A stretch of 40,906 nucleotides of DNA from Lachnospiraceae bacterium (GTDB taxonomy: Bacteria; Bacillota; Clostridia; Lachnospirales; Lachnospiraceae): NCBI GenBank assembly GCA_900772845.1, contig CAAGSD010000047.1:1-40906 (forward strand), read 5' to 3'. Below, piece by piece: positions 26,757 through 35,097 of this stretch. The notes beneath the pieces were generated by a model, which saw only the letters and a list, made by a program, of their open reading frames with translations, had not been told where the DNA came from and searched no databases. Position numbers and translations under genes: made by a program. Position 1 is the first letter of the stretch. The number at the start of each line of letters is the position of its first letter.

Positions 26757-26798
26757 CTCTGCATAAATCTCTATGCACAACAAATCAAAATACGGCCG

Positions 26799-26882
26799 TC
26801 ACTTTCCACAGACAGCTGTACCCTGCTCGCAGGAAAAAGCACCGTGTTTTCTACTTCGCCCATAACCATCGCAACTGTCCAT
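26799..26882 (-). CDS. Tiny leader ORF upstream of mgtE (27 codons)
   Basis: An ATG at 26882 with GGAGG eight bases upstream opens a 27-codon frame encoding MDSCDGYGRSRK and ending TAVCGK-stop. A second overlapping frame (26869-26771, 32 codons, starting MVMGEVENTVLFPASR and ending ILICCA) looks more protein-like but has no well-placed ribosome site. I cannot say which, if either, is translated as a functional product. Promoter, ribosome site and terminator bracket it tightly, so it may be a leader peptide for mgtE. Confidence 0.4.
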   Translation of the reverse strand: MDSCDGYGRSRKHGAFSCEQGTAVCGK

Positions 26883-26912
26883 GAAATTCACCTCCAACTT
26901 TTTTCCGTGGTT

Positions 26913-26941
26913 ATCGTAGCACTGTGCTTTTTATTTTGCAA
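26913..26941 (-). promoter_or_regulatory. Promoter of the mgtE leader
   Basis: On the minus strand TTGCAA (26941-26936) and TACGAT (26918-26913) are exactly 17 bases apart. Transcription would start near 26906, 24 bases before the leader ATG. An ATAACCA just upstream of the start can pair with TGGTTAT inside the ORF, enclosing the ribosome site. Confidence 0.55.
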
Positions 26942-26951
26942 GCTGTTTTTC

Positions 26952-27158
26952 TTATTTTTCCAATTCCTGATATCTTCTTGACGGTCGATAGATCATCAGG
27001 GCAATAATAATTACCTCTCCCTCCCGAATACATTCGGTTATCGCCTGTTCCAACGCCGGATCCTGTGTCGGATTCTCAAGGATCGAGAAGATCCACCGGA
27101 AAATCGTATTCTTGTATTTTCTGTTGGCCGTCAATAATTCGTAACTGCGTTTTGTCAT
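26952..27158 (-). pseudogene. Internally deleted Rpn-type PD-(D/E)XK nuclease remnant
   Basis: A 68-codon frame with a good ribosome site (GGAGG before the ATG at 27158) joins what look like two ends of a much longer protein. The first part, NRKYKNTIFRWIF, resembles the start of Rpn/YhgA-like recombination-promoting nucleases. The part LEQAITECIREGE resembles their C-terminal helix. The catalytic PD-(D/E)XK core of roughly 200 residues that lies between these in intact relatives is missing. The identification is from remembered family motifs. Confidence 0.5.
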
Positions 27159-27277
27159 AGTGTCCTCCTGTTCTCATTGCATCTGAAACCAAGAAGAAAC
27201 ACATATGTGGATCAGCTCCCGCTGCCGGAATCGTTAGAATATATGCTAATTGACATATCATAAAATTTTTTAGTCGA

Positions 27278-30200
27278 TCACTCTCCCCCATGCACTCTGA
27301 TTCCCTGGTGAGCATTGTCCATAGCAAGCAGCTGATCTGCACATTTTCTGTATGCTTCCTCCATTTCAAGCCCTTTATAGCCGAGGCTCATCATAAACAG
27401 ACAGTGCTTTCGGTTTCTCTCATTTAGATTTTCTTCAAAAATCAAAAGATCCGGGAGCGATACCGCAAAATAATCTGTCTTCACATCATCATTGATATGT
27501 TTTTTGCCGTAATCGATCAGCTTGTTAAATCTTAGATCTGACTGCTTTTTATCACCAAGCTTTTGAAGTGCGAGTCCCTGATAATAGATCATCTCAGGCG
27601 GCTGATCGTTATAGTACATCATTCCGACAGGCTCGCTAAGCCCCTTTCCGGCTCTCACAAGGCACTCTTTTGCATACTCCTTCTCCCCCAGCTTATCACA
27701 TACCACTCCGAGCAGATAATACAAATTGTTCTCCTGTGCGCTCTCAAGCTTTCCTTCCCCGAGATTGTGCGGATAGTCACCTGTCGCCTGCGTAAGAAGT
27801 TCTTTTGCCTCCTCATTTTTTCCATCGGCAAGAGCCTTCCTTGCAAGCAGGTAAAGAGATGTCAGATACTGTGCGGCGACCTTGCCTTCGCCGCCCTCCC
27901 ACTGATGAAAATGCCTTTTGTTGATCAGTGCAAGTGCTTCTCTGTTTCTGCCGACAGTGTTCAATACCGTCACATATGCAAGGTACATATCGTCTCTTTC
28001 ATACACAAGCTCCCTGTGTTTTTCCATATCCGCCAGACGCTCTTCCACCGGGAAATTCATCCTGCGTCTCAGCTGGTCAAGTTCCATATAGACTCTTGCA
28101 TCGCTTTCATCAAGCGCAAATGCCTTATCAAGCTCCGAATAAGCCTTCTGCGGCTCGTGATCCACATTGTAATATGCCAGTGCAAGATTTCTGTGAACTG
28201 TGGGAAACTCAGGACACTTCTCTCTCGCAGCCTCATAATCGGCAATCGCTTCCCCATAGACTCTCTTGTCATATAAAAGACAGCCAAGATAAAAACGTGC
28301 CATACCGAGGTCAAATTTTTCTGCAAGGGCAGACAGGACGATGTAATCTTCCATTCTGTGTGGGAAACAGCCATCTGCCACAGCATTCTCAGCGAGAATA
28401 CAATACTTTTGTGCACTCTCCGTATCCTCAAGCATCCTATACCCATAAGCAATATAATAAAATACCAGCGGATAAATTTCTTTCTGTGCTTCCACCCAGG
28501 ACAGGGCAAAATCGATTCCCTGCTTGTAAAGTCCTGCCTCGTACTTATCGTTTACAAGTTCGATCAGCGTATTGTGATTTATTTTTTCCGGCTTTCTGTC
28601 ATACAGAGGATCAATGTCCATGCTCTCGATCCGCAGTTTATCCGCCTGCTCGTTTTTTCCAAGAAGCCTTAAAATATCCTCCTTCAGAGCTCTTGCCTTC
28701 ATACAGTGATATTGCCGGAAAATCGACTCATCAATATGTACAAGAGCAGTTTTATAATCTCCTCTTTTTACATCGATACAGGCAAGCTCATAAAAACCGG
28801 GAGCCTGGAAGCTTCCGCCCCAGATTGCCTTATAAAATGCATCGTACGCCGCATCCGTCTTTCCCTGATATTTGAGAGAAAGACCAAGATTATAATACGG
28901 CTCAAGGTCATAGGGATTGGGATTTGAGCGGATTGACTTATCCACTGCTGCCTGAAAATATTTCTGTGCCCCGGCAAAATCACATTTTCTAAGCAGGCAA
29001 AGACCATAGGCATTGTTCAGCCTGATATCCGACGGGTCTCTCCTTAATCCTTCCAGATAATAATCCTCCGCATGGTATGTCGCATGACGGTACTGTTCGA
29101 TATGTCTTCCGTATAAAAATAAATCCTCCGTTGTCTTACAATCCCCGGGAAGCGGTGCCGCTTTGGCAGGCTCCGGGATCGGTGTCTCCTGCTTCTTTGT
29201 GAATGTGTACGCCACAAGCTCTTTTCCGTCCGCTGCGCTTACGCTGACCTTCGTTCCGGTTATGTTTAACAATGTTTGCAAAGATACCTGTGCTTCATAA
29301 GTATGTACGGGAGAGAGATTCACCCGCTCTTCAAACAGCGTTTCTCCCTTCTGTTCCACCTTCACTACCGCACCGGTCTGCTCTGCTGTTGTGTATGCTA
29401 AAACAGCCAGCTTCTTTTGCGCTTCGCCATAAGTTGCATTGATTGCCGCATCGATCGTAGCATTTTTGACATAGCCGATATTTTTATAGGGCATGAAATA
29501 CTGTTTGAAATTCTTCATCTCCTGGGGAAGCATCCATGTAAAATCAGGCTGGTTGTCCGTATAACATCCTGTCATAAGCTCGATATACGGACCATCCTCA
29601 TCGGTAAGCGCTCTGTCCCATGCTTTTCCAAACTCTCCGCAGCCCCAGGTCCACTGCTTCTTTCCCGGTGCAATATGATGGTCAGCCACATGTAAAAGTC
29701 CGGCATGCTTTCCATAATCATATTCACCGATAAAATTATAATCCGACTTGTACGCCATATAGGAAGTAGGCACCGGAATATTCTTATACTGCGCAATATT
29801 GACATGGTCGTACTTGTGCTTGTAATAGGTCCCTTCTGCATAAGGAAAGCTGATGACATCTCTCTTTCCGTGGTCGTATACCGCATTCACATCCTCGGGA
29901 AATACCGAAATGGTGTCATCGTTTACCGATACCGCAGGATTTGCCCACCATAAAAATGTCTGCGGAACATTCGTCCTGTTATAAAGCTTTGCCGACAACT
30001 CAATATAAGCTTTATCCGGATACAATGTCACACCAAGCACGCCCTCTGTCCGAAACATGTTCTCAATCTCACCCATCCAGACAGTCGCACTGCCATCCTC
30101 ATTCTCTTTATAGGTATATTCCACCGGATCAAAAGTGCTCGGTCTGTGATGCTGCGGCCAGTTAAACTCAATTCCTCCGGAGATCCACGGTCCTGCAAGT

Positions 30201-30514
30201 CCTACAAGCGCAGGCTTGATCACATGGTTGTAATAGATAAAATCATATCCGTTGGTCTTATCATAGGCCCTCTGTATTCTTCCGCCAAGTTCCGGCAGCA
30301 GCATCACTTTGATATAATCGTTCTCCAGGTAGAGTGCTGTGTACTCTTTGTCCGTCCTGGTATCACTTATTTTCTCAATGACTGTATGCGGGTAGATTCT
30401 TCCTGAGCTTCCCTGATATACTCTCTTTTCAAGGAACATTGGATTCTTGTCAGGCTTTCCTGCCTCATAAGTAGGAATGACCACCTTCTCCTCCCATACA
30501 TGGACTCTGTTCAT
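27278..30514 (-). CDS. DUF5107 domain protein with TPR repeats, possible carbohydrate enzyme
   Basis: A 1078-residue cytoplasmic protein. Residues 1 to about 450 form a mutarotase-like beta-sandwich region of the DUF5107 type, with ENDYIKVMLLPELGGRIQRA, GLAGPWISGGIEFNWPQHHR, FLWWANPAVSVND and KQWTWGCGEFGKAWDRALTD, all rich in Trp, Asp, Glu and His as in sugar sites. From about residue 480 to 1050 there are tandem tetratricopeptide repeats (for example LEPYYNLGLSLKYQGKTDAA and PTVHRNLALAYYNVDHEPQ). No signal peptide is present. Its biochemical role is not known to me; a glycosidase-like or sugar-binding role is inferred. The AraC gene at 30675 is divergent and shares its promoter region. The ATG follows GGAGG by seven bases. 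Confidence 0.75.
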   Translation of the reverse strand: MNRVHVWEEKVVIPTYEAGKPDKNPMFLEKRVYQGSSGRIYPHTVIEKISDTRTDKEYTALYLENDYIKVMLLPELGGRIQRAYDKTNGYDFIYYNHVIKPALVGLAGPWISGGIEFNWPQHHRPSTFDPVEYTYKENEDGSATVWMGEIENMFRTEGVLGVTLYPDKAYIELSAKLYNRTNVPQTFLWWANPAVSVNDDTISVFPEDVNAVYDHGKRDVISFPYAEGTYYKHKYDHVNIAQYKNIPVPTSYMAYKSDYNFIGEYDYGKHAGLLHVADHHIAPGKKQWTWGCGEFGKAWDRALTDEDGPYIELMTGCYTDNQPDFTWMLPQEMKNFKQYFMPYKNIGYVKNATIDAAINATYGEAQKKLAVLAYTTAEQTGAVVKVEQKGETLFEERVNLSPVHTYEAQVSLQTLLNITGTKVSVSAADGKELVAYTFTKKQETPIPEPAKAAPLPGDCKTTEDLFLYGRHIEQYRHATYHAEDYYLEGLRRDPSDIRLNNAYGLCLLRKCDFAGAQKYFQAAVDKSIRSNPNPYDLEPYYNLGLSLKYQGKTDAAYDAFYKAIWGGSFQAPGFYELACIDVKRGDYKTALVHIDESIFRQYHCMKARALKEDILRLLGKNEQADKLRIESMDIDPLYDRKPEKINHNTLIELVNDKYEAGLYKQGIDFALSWVEAQKEIYPLVFYYIAYGYRMLEDTESAQKYCILAENAVADGCFPHRMEDYIVLSALAEKFDLGMARFYLGCLLYDKRVYGEAIADYEAAREKCPEFPTVHRNLALAYYNVDHEPQKAYSELDKAFALDESDARVYMELDQLRRRMNFPVEERLADMEKHRELVYERDDMYLAYVTVLNTVGRNREALALINKRHFHQWEGGEGKVAAQYLTSLYLLARKALADGKNEEAKELLTQATGDYPHNLGEGKLESAQENNLYYLLGVVCDKLGEKEYAKECLVRAGKGLSEPVGMMYYNDQPPEMIYYQGLALQKLGDKKQSDLRFNKLIDYGKKHINDDVKTDYFAVSLPDLLIFEENLNERNRKHCLFMMSLGYKGLEMEEAYRKCADQLLAMDNAHQGIRVHGGE

Positions 30515-30565
30515 ATGTGCACCTCCATATCATCTTTAGCACCATCATACCATTTCCCTATGCGA

Positions 30566-30594
30566 TTGACATTGCTGTGATTTGCTGTTATATT
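30566..30594 (+). promoter_or_regulatory. Promoter of the AraC gene facing DUF5107
   Basis: TTGACA at 30566-30571 and TATATT at 30589-30594 are 17 bases apart, a near-consensus promoter for the plus-strand AraC gene. On the minus strand a TATGAT with a poor -35 could serve the DUF5107 gene, consistent with activation by the regulator. Confidence 0.65.
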
Positions 30595-30674
30595 TATAAA
30601 AATTGCTCTTTTTATAGTGTAAAAGTACGCTTATGTCCACTACGATATTTTTTCGATTGCTACAGGGAGATTTT

Positions 30675-31538
30675 ATGAAACCAACGGAAGCGCTAATAAA
30701 GCCTGTATCTGAATATTTTATCTACACACCGACCCAGGAGGCTTTTTTCTCCTACCTTTATCCGGTGTGTATCGGACATTTTGTATACTGTCCGGGCTAT
30801 GTGCTTAACAGAAACAGCTATGACAGTATTCTCATCATGCATGTGACATCAGGGAAATGCACCGTGCATGCCAGAGGCATTGACACACAGGTGTCAGCCG
30901 GCAGCACGGTTTTGATAAATTGCTATGAGCCTCACGGGTATGAAAGCAACTGCGGATGGGAAGCCGACTGGATTCACATTGACGGTACCGCCGCCCTGAA
31001 TTATTATGACTATCTTAGTAAAAAATACGATTCCTGCACGCCCGTTCTCAACAAAGCGCCGTCAGGACTTGCTTCACTGATCGCTGATTTTTCGAACGGA
31101 ACGATTCCTGCTGAGGCCATCATGTCAATGATACTTACAGGAATGCTCGCAGATTTTGCCGCTGCAGAAGATAGCACTGACAGACAAAACGAAGAGAATG
31201 CCATGGCGGATCAGGCAGGCTGTGACAATGATGTCATAGCCCTTGTGACAGGTTATATCAACTCACATTTTACCGAGGAGCTTTCCACTTATGAACTTGC
31301 TTCTTACGCCGGACTGAGCCGTTATTATTTTATACGGCTGTTTAAAAAGCGCACCGGCTGCACTCCGCATGAATATCTTATAAACACACGCCTGAATCAT
31401 GCAAAATATCTGCTTAAAAACACCGGTCTTACCATAAAAGAAATCTGCTTTGCCAGCGGTTTTGCCGACGAAAGCAGCTTCTGTACGTGTTTCCGTAATT
31501 GTATCGGTGTCAGACCATCCGAATACCGGATGAAATGA
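30675..31538 (+). CDS. AraC-family regulator divergent from DUF5107 gene
   Basis: A regulator of about 287 residues with a cupin-like sensor (SILIMHVTSGKCTVHARG, LINCYEPHGYESNCGWEADWIHIDG) typical of the AraC arabinose-binding arm group. Its C-terminal double helix-turn-helix reads LSTYELASYAGLSRYYFIRLF and CFASGFADESSFCTCF. The start at 30675 has AGGGAGA at a normal distance; an ATG at 30633 lacks a ribosome site. The near-consensus promoter suggests constant expression. It probably controls the divergent DUF5107 gene in response to a sugar. Confidence 0.85.
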   Translation: MKPTEALIKPVSEYFIYTPTQEAFFSYLYPVCIGHFVYCPGYVLNRNSYDSILIMHVTSGKCTVHARGIDTQVSAGSTVLINCYEPHGYESNCGWEADWIHIDGTAALNYYDYLSKKYDSCTPVLNKAPSGLASLIADFSNGTIPAEAIMSMILTGMLADFAAAEDSTDRQNEENAMADQAGCDNDVIALVTGYINSHFTEELSTYELASYAGLSRYYFIRLFKKRTGCTPHEYLINTRLNHAKYLLKNTGLTIKEICFASGFADESSFCTCFRNCIGVRPSEYRMK

Positions 31539-31547
31539 TACCAGCCT

Positions 31548-32606
31548 TTATTTTCCCAGCCGGGGGACAATTTGTTTCTTTGCCGCTATTTCTCCCTGCT
31601 TCATAAGCCAGGCCACAGCCAGTGTGATTCCCACCTGCACGACATAAAACAGGAAAAACTGAGAAATATACTGCAGGCACAGCTTCCGGGTATAGTAAAA
31701 TATAGAAATGTGGATCAACCACATATAGGTAGCATATCTGCCTACAAAAAAGCTTCCTTGCGCCAGTATCTTCACCTGCTCCATTACTAACAATACTCCT
31801 GTGACAAAGACCGGAACGATCACAAAATCATATCTTGCAAAAGAAGCCTCCGGTGTGATCTGTATCCGCAATACCACCATGGCTGCGATCAGTCCCAGAC
31901 CGATGATGATCTTCAGGATGCCCGACAAATTTTCTATCCTGATTCTTTCATAAACAGAAAATCTCGAAAACAGATAGCCCATGAGAAAGATTGCCAAAAA
32001 GCTGGGACGCAGACCGTGGATCAGCGCATTGAACATTTCCGGATCCTTTCCCCACATGACGAATCCGATTGCTGCCGTTCCCGCCAAAAGTACTCCGTAA
32101 AAAATGCATTTTTTCCGTCGTTCCTTTTTTTCAAAGGGTTCCAACAGTAAATGCAGCAGCGGCGCCAACAGCATCATCAGTACGTATTGCTGCATGTACC
32201 ACCACGTTCCGTTATAAGTCACCTTTATTGCAAAAAAGTTTTCCCAGAACTCTGCCGGATAAAACGTCTCTTTCCTGATGATGAAATCAATTCCCTTGAA
32301 GATCAGAAGCACATACCAGTATTTTCCGAACACCCGCAGCATGCGCACAAATGTTTTCCGGTAATTTTCCCACAGCGTTGTGAAAAACTGCTCTCTTTTC
32401 AAAGCGGAAAATCCATAAAACACTCCATATCCGCTGACAAAAGCAAACATCCCGACACAAATTTTTCCAAACCATGCCGTCTGTTTTACCAGTTCTATAT
32501 TGCCATAGGAAATCGCCAGTTCTGACGGATCTAAGAAAAAATGATGATACATCATCAGAAGAACCGCAATTCCCTGTATCATGACCGATTGTTTTTTGGT
32601 TATCAT
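31548..32606 (-). CDS. Membrane acyltransferase family 3 protein
   Basis: A 352-residue integral membrane protein with about ten hydrophobic segments. The first segment has IQGIAVLLMMYHHFF, in which the His pair corresponds to the conserved R/H region of acyltransferase-3 (O-acetyltransferase) proteins, and FGKICVGMFAFVSGYGVF matches the second family motif. Such proteins O-acetylate surface sugars or peptidoglycan; the acceptor here is unknown. It begins 7 bases after the HD gene stop, with GGAG inside that gene's end, so it is the last gene of the HD-Nudix unit. Confidence 0.78.
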   Translation of the reverse strand: MITKKQSVMIQGIAVLLMMYHHFFLDPSELAISYGNIELVKQTAWFGKICVGMFAFVSGYGVFYGFSALKREQFFTTLWENYRKTFVRMLRVFGKYWYVLLIFKGIDFIIRKETFYPAEFWENFFAIKVTYNGTWWYMQQYVLMMLLAPLLHLLLEPFEKKERRKKCIFYGVLLAGTAAIGFVMWGKDPEMFNALIHGLRPSFLAIFLMGYLFSRFSVYERIRIENLSGILKIIIGLGLIAAMVVLRIQITPEASFARYDFVIVPVFVTGVLLVMEQVKILAQGSFFVGRYATYMWLIHISIFYYTRKLCLQYISQFFLFYVVQVGITLAVAWLMKQGEIAAKKQIVPRLGK

Positions 32607-32613
32607 CGGTGCG

Positions 32614-33108
32614 TTATACTCCTCTCAGTTCATACATTTCCCGACAGATTTTCTTCCCTGCTTCTGTCCGGAAAATGTTTCGATAAGCATCTTGTATCGC
32701 TTCTTCGGATAGTCCATCCTCATACATATTTACCAGGAAATCCGCTTCCACCAGGATCTGATAATCGATTCCGTCGATATTCTGGTACGTATGATGATGG
32801 GCGATCAGGTACTGTACTCTCTCGGAAACTGCTTCCGAAAAACCAAGCTCTGCCAGCAGCTTTTTGGCAATGGCAGGGCCTTCTTTTTCCTGCAGTTTTC
32901 CATTACTGTTCCCGTATTTTTCTTCACACAGATGGATTCCGATATCGTGGGTCAATGCTGCTGTTTCCAAAATAAACAAAGTCGCCGCATCCACATTTTC
33001 CATCTCCGCGATCAGCTTTGCATAGCTGTGCACCTTGCAAAAATGCTGGATGCGCTTTGCATCTCCGTGGTAAAGTTCGATCATTGCCCTATGTAATTTG
33101 TTGATCAT
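32614..33108 (-). CDS. HD-domain phosphohydrolase
   Basis: A 164-residue soluble protein with the HD metal-site pattern: VHSYAKLIAEM (His), AALTHDIGIH (His-Asp), LIAHHHTY (His) and ILVEADFLVNM (Asp). The order and spacing match single-domain HD phosphohydrolases, which act on nucleotides or phosphomonoesters. The substrate is unknown. It follows the Nudix gene by 24 bases and precedes the acyltransferase. The ATG at 33108 has GGAGG upstream. Confidence 0.85.
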   Translation of the reverse strand: MINKLHRAMIELYHGDAKRIQHFCKVHSYAKLIAEMENVDAATLFILETAALTHDIGIHLCEEKYGNSNGKLQEKEGPAIAKKLLAELGFSEAVSERVQYLIAHHHTYQNIDGIDYQILVEADFLVNMYEDGLSEEAIQDAYRNIFRTEAGKKICREMYELRGV

Positions 33109-33132
33109 TTTATGGTTTCCTCCGTAAATCCG

Positions 33133-33585
33133 CTACTGAATGGTGGATACAATGCCTTCTTCTGTCAATGTCTGGAGACATTCCTGTGCATCCTCATCGT
33201 GCATCATCTGCCACACCTGTTCCATCCCCGGTGCCAGCGGTTTCTTCAGGAATTCTTCTCCGGGAATCCAGTAGACCTTTCCCTCCTCGGAGGAAAGCAA
33301 TTCCCCCTCATATTCCGCTGTTTTATACAAAAATCCAACATTCCGTATGTCCCCTGTCATCCAGTGGTAGATACCTGTCAGCTTTGGATTCCGGATCGTA
33401 AGTCCGGTCTCTTCAAAGATTTCCCGGATTACCGATTCCTTGAAGGTCTCGCCCGGTTCCACATGCCCACCCGGAAAAGTGGTTCCCGAATATCCCTTTC
33501 CCACCTTGTCCAGTGCCAGCACGTTGCCCTCTTTATCATAGACCATGCACATATTCATAAAAATTACTTTTTCAGTTCCAGCCAT
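33133..33585 (-). CDS. Nudix hydrolase (8-oxo-dGTP diphosphatase-like)
   Basis: A soluble enzyme of about 150 residues with a perfect Nudix box GHVEPGETFKESVIREIFEE followed by TGL (G x5 E x7 REUxEExGU) at about residue 40. The N-terminus VIFMNMCMVYDKEGNVLALD and TGIYHWMTGDIRNVGFLYKT resemble YtkD/MutT-like 8-oxo-dGTPases. The start at 33585 has GAGG eight bases upstream; an ATG at 33609 would add eight residues with a poorer ribosome site. It probably sanitises oxidised nucleotides, in keeping with redox neighbours upstream. It lies 34-60 bases after the CxxCxxxC gene. Confidence 0.85.
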   Translation of the reverse strand: MAGTEKVIFMNMCMVYDKEGNVLALDKVGKGYSGTTFPGGHVEPGETFKESVIREIFEETGLTIRNPKLTGIYHWMTGDIRNVGFLYKTAEYEGELLSSEEGKVYWIPGEEFLKKPLAPGMEQVWQMMHDEDAQECLQTLTEEGIVSTIQ

Positions 33586-33643
33586 TACCTGCACCTCACC
33601 TGTACTCATTTTTCTCAGGTAAGTTTAATATAACATAATCCCA

Positions 33644-34078
33644 TTATCGTGGCAAATCCTGTCTCCATCCGATTTCTGCCCGTATCTGCGTATAAGCCTC
33701 CGGCTCCAGATCATATCCGAGATAAGCAATGCCCCGATAAACAGTCTCCGGTACGGTTTCGGAGGAACATATTTTTTTACGAATGGTCTCGATCAGATCA
33801 CGCTTTGCGGCGATGATCTTCGCATCAGCCCCGTAAAACTGTGTCATATCGTAGTCCGAAGTATTGCCGCAGGGATTCAGACAGGTGGCGCAGTCCGGCG
33901 CAATGGCGAATTTCTCCGTATGGATTTTCTGCACTGTTTCTTCCTCGCTGTCACCATTTGTCAGCTGTAAAAAAGCTTCCCGGATCACGCTGTCGGTCTG
34001 CTCTGTTTTTCCATTATTGGATACGGCTCCCACCAGCCCGATCAGAGCGCTGATAATTCTGTCTCCCTGCATTTGCAT
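33644..34078 (-). CDS. Uncharacterised CxxCxxxC protein in the ferredoxin operon
   Basis: A 144-residue soluble protein with mostly helical character and one cysteine cluster, Cys63, Cys66 and Cys70, in IAPDCATCLNPCGNTSDYD, which could bind iron-sulfur or another metal. I do not recognise the family. The ATG at 34078 has GGAGG at six bases. It lies 39 bases after the ferredoxin stop and is almost certainly co-transcribed with it under the Crp/Fnr-type operator. A redox or nitrosative-stress role is inferred from that partner only. Confidence 0.7.
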   Translation of the reverse strand: MQMQGDRIISALIGLVGAVSNNGKTEQTDSVIREAFLQLTNGDSEEETVQKIHTEKFAIAPDCATCLNPCGNTSDYDMTQFYGADAKIIAAKRDLIETIRKKICSSETVPETVYRGIAYLGYDLEPEAYTQIRAEIGWRQDLPR

Positions 34079-34117
34079 ACAAATCCTCCATGCCTTTCCA
34101 GCATTGCAAAAATAATT

Positions 34118-34849
34118 CTATTCCAGAATCTCTCCGTCAATGGAGATGGTCACTACCTGCCAGGGCAGGAACTTTCCGCTGTCCTGTATGGCTTTCTTTG
34201 CCGCCATTTCCAGTCCGCCGCAGCAGGGCACTTCCATGCGCACGATGGTCACGGACTGAATGTCGTTGTTTCGCAGAATCTCCGTCAGCTTCTCGCTGTA
34301 ATTCACCGCATCCAGCTTCGGACAGCCGATCAGCGTCACCTTGCCGCGGATGAATTCCTTGTGGAAATTCGCATAAGCATAGGCGGCACAGTCAGCTGCA
34401 ATAAGCAGCTTCGCCCCGTCAAAATAAGGAGCCTGTAACGGAGCCAGTTTAATCTGTACCGGCCAATTGCTTAACTGGGATCTCATGGTGACATTACTGT
34501 TCTCTGCAACAGTTTCCACCACTTCCGCCCGGTTCATCTGACGGATACGGCTTCCCGGGCATCCCCCATGAGGAATCTGCCTGCCCTCCCGCTGCATCCT
34601 TTCCTGCTGTTTCAACTGCTGCGCCTGTTTCACTGCGGCCTCGTCATAGGCCGGTGCCTCCCGCTCTTCAAAGGTGATAGCTCCCGTAGGGCACCCGGGC
34701 AGACAGTCACCGAATCCGTCACAGAAATGCTCTCTGACCAGTTTCGCCTTGCCATCAATAATATCTATCGCACCTTCATGGCATGCCGTCGCACAGATGC
34801 CGCAGCCATTACATTTTTCTTCATCAATGTGAATGATTTTCCGGATCAT
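34118..34849 (-). CDS. 4Fe-4S ferredoxin-domain protein
   Basis: A protein of 243 residues. Residues 9-60 form a ferredoxin domain: a first motif CNGCGICATAC (Cys13, 16, 19, 23), and a second region CDGFGDCLPGCP (Cys43, 49, 53), which lacks one Cys of the usual CxxC. From about residue 130 there is a second domain with LLIAADCAAYAYANF, VTLIGCPKLD and VPCCGGLE, whose cysteines may bind another centre. This layout occurs in ferredoxins near hybrid-cluster protein genes in Clostridia (from memory). The start at 34849 has AGGAGG; an extension to 34936 has none. It is divergent from the Crp/Fnr gene. Confidence 0.85.
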   Translation of the reverse strand: MIRKIIHIDEEKCNGCGICATACHEGAIDIIDGKAKLVREHFCDGFGDCLPGCPTGAITFEEREAPAYDEAAVKQAQQLKQQERMQREGRQIPHGGCPGSRIRQMNRAEVVETVAENSNVTMRSQLSNWPVQIKLAPLQAPYFDGAKLLIAADCAAYAYANFHKEFIRGKVTLIGCPKLDAVNYSEKLTEILRNNDIQSVTIVRMEVPCCGGLEMAAKKAIQDSGKFLPWQVVTISIDGEILE

Positions 34850-34955
34850 AGTTTCCTCCTCGATTTCTCTATTCTCTCCGTTTGTTTCTAAATAATCAGT
34901 TACCAGTTCAAACATCAGACTTGAAATATTCGTCATATATTTCTGTCACGGGATC

Positions 34956-34999
34956 AGTATATCAAAATCAAGGATTATGTTATGTTGTATTTCCAACAT
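34956..34999 (-). promoter_or_regulatory. Class II-type operator and promoter of the ferredoxin operon
   Basis: A perfect inverted repeat ATGTTG-N6-CAACAT lies at 34982-34999 (centre 34990.5). On the minus strand TATACT (34961-34956) would give a start at about G34949, so the palindrome is centred about 41.5 bp upstream. No recognisable -35 is present. This is the classical position for Crp/Fnr class II activation. Confidence 0.6.
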
Positions 35000-35055
35000 T
35001 TTTATCATTTTCTTCGCATACAGAAATCTGTACCCTTATTCCGCAAATATGTTTC

Positions 35056-35084
35056 TTGACTTTCCATAAAGCCTATACTAGAAT
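35056..35084 (+). promoter_or_regulatory. Promoter of the Crp/Fnr-family gene
   Basis: TTGACT at 35056-35061 and TAGAAT at 35079-35084 are 17 bases apart, giving a start near 35091, 39 bases before the ATG. Confidence 0.7.
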
Positions 35085-35097
35085 CATCCCATCAAAT

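Noticed and set aside
26678..26951. M-box (ykoK) riboswitch before mgtE
   Set aside because: None of the conserved M-box segments I remember are present; the region is better described as promoter, tiny ORF and terminator.
27563..28875. Long plus-strand open frames opposite the DUF5107 gene
   Set aside because: They are antisense shadows of a strong coding frame, with Cys/His/Pro-rich non-protein-like composition and no ribosome sites.
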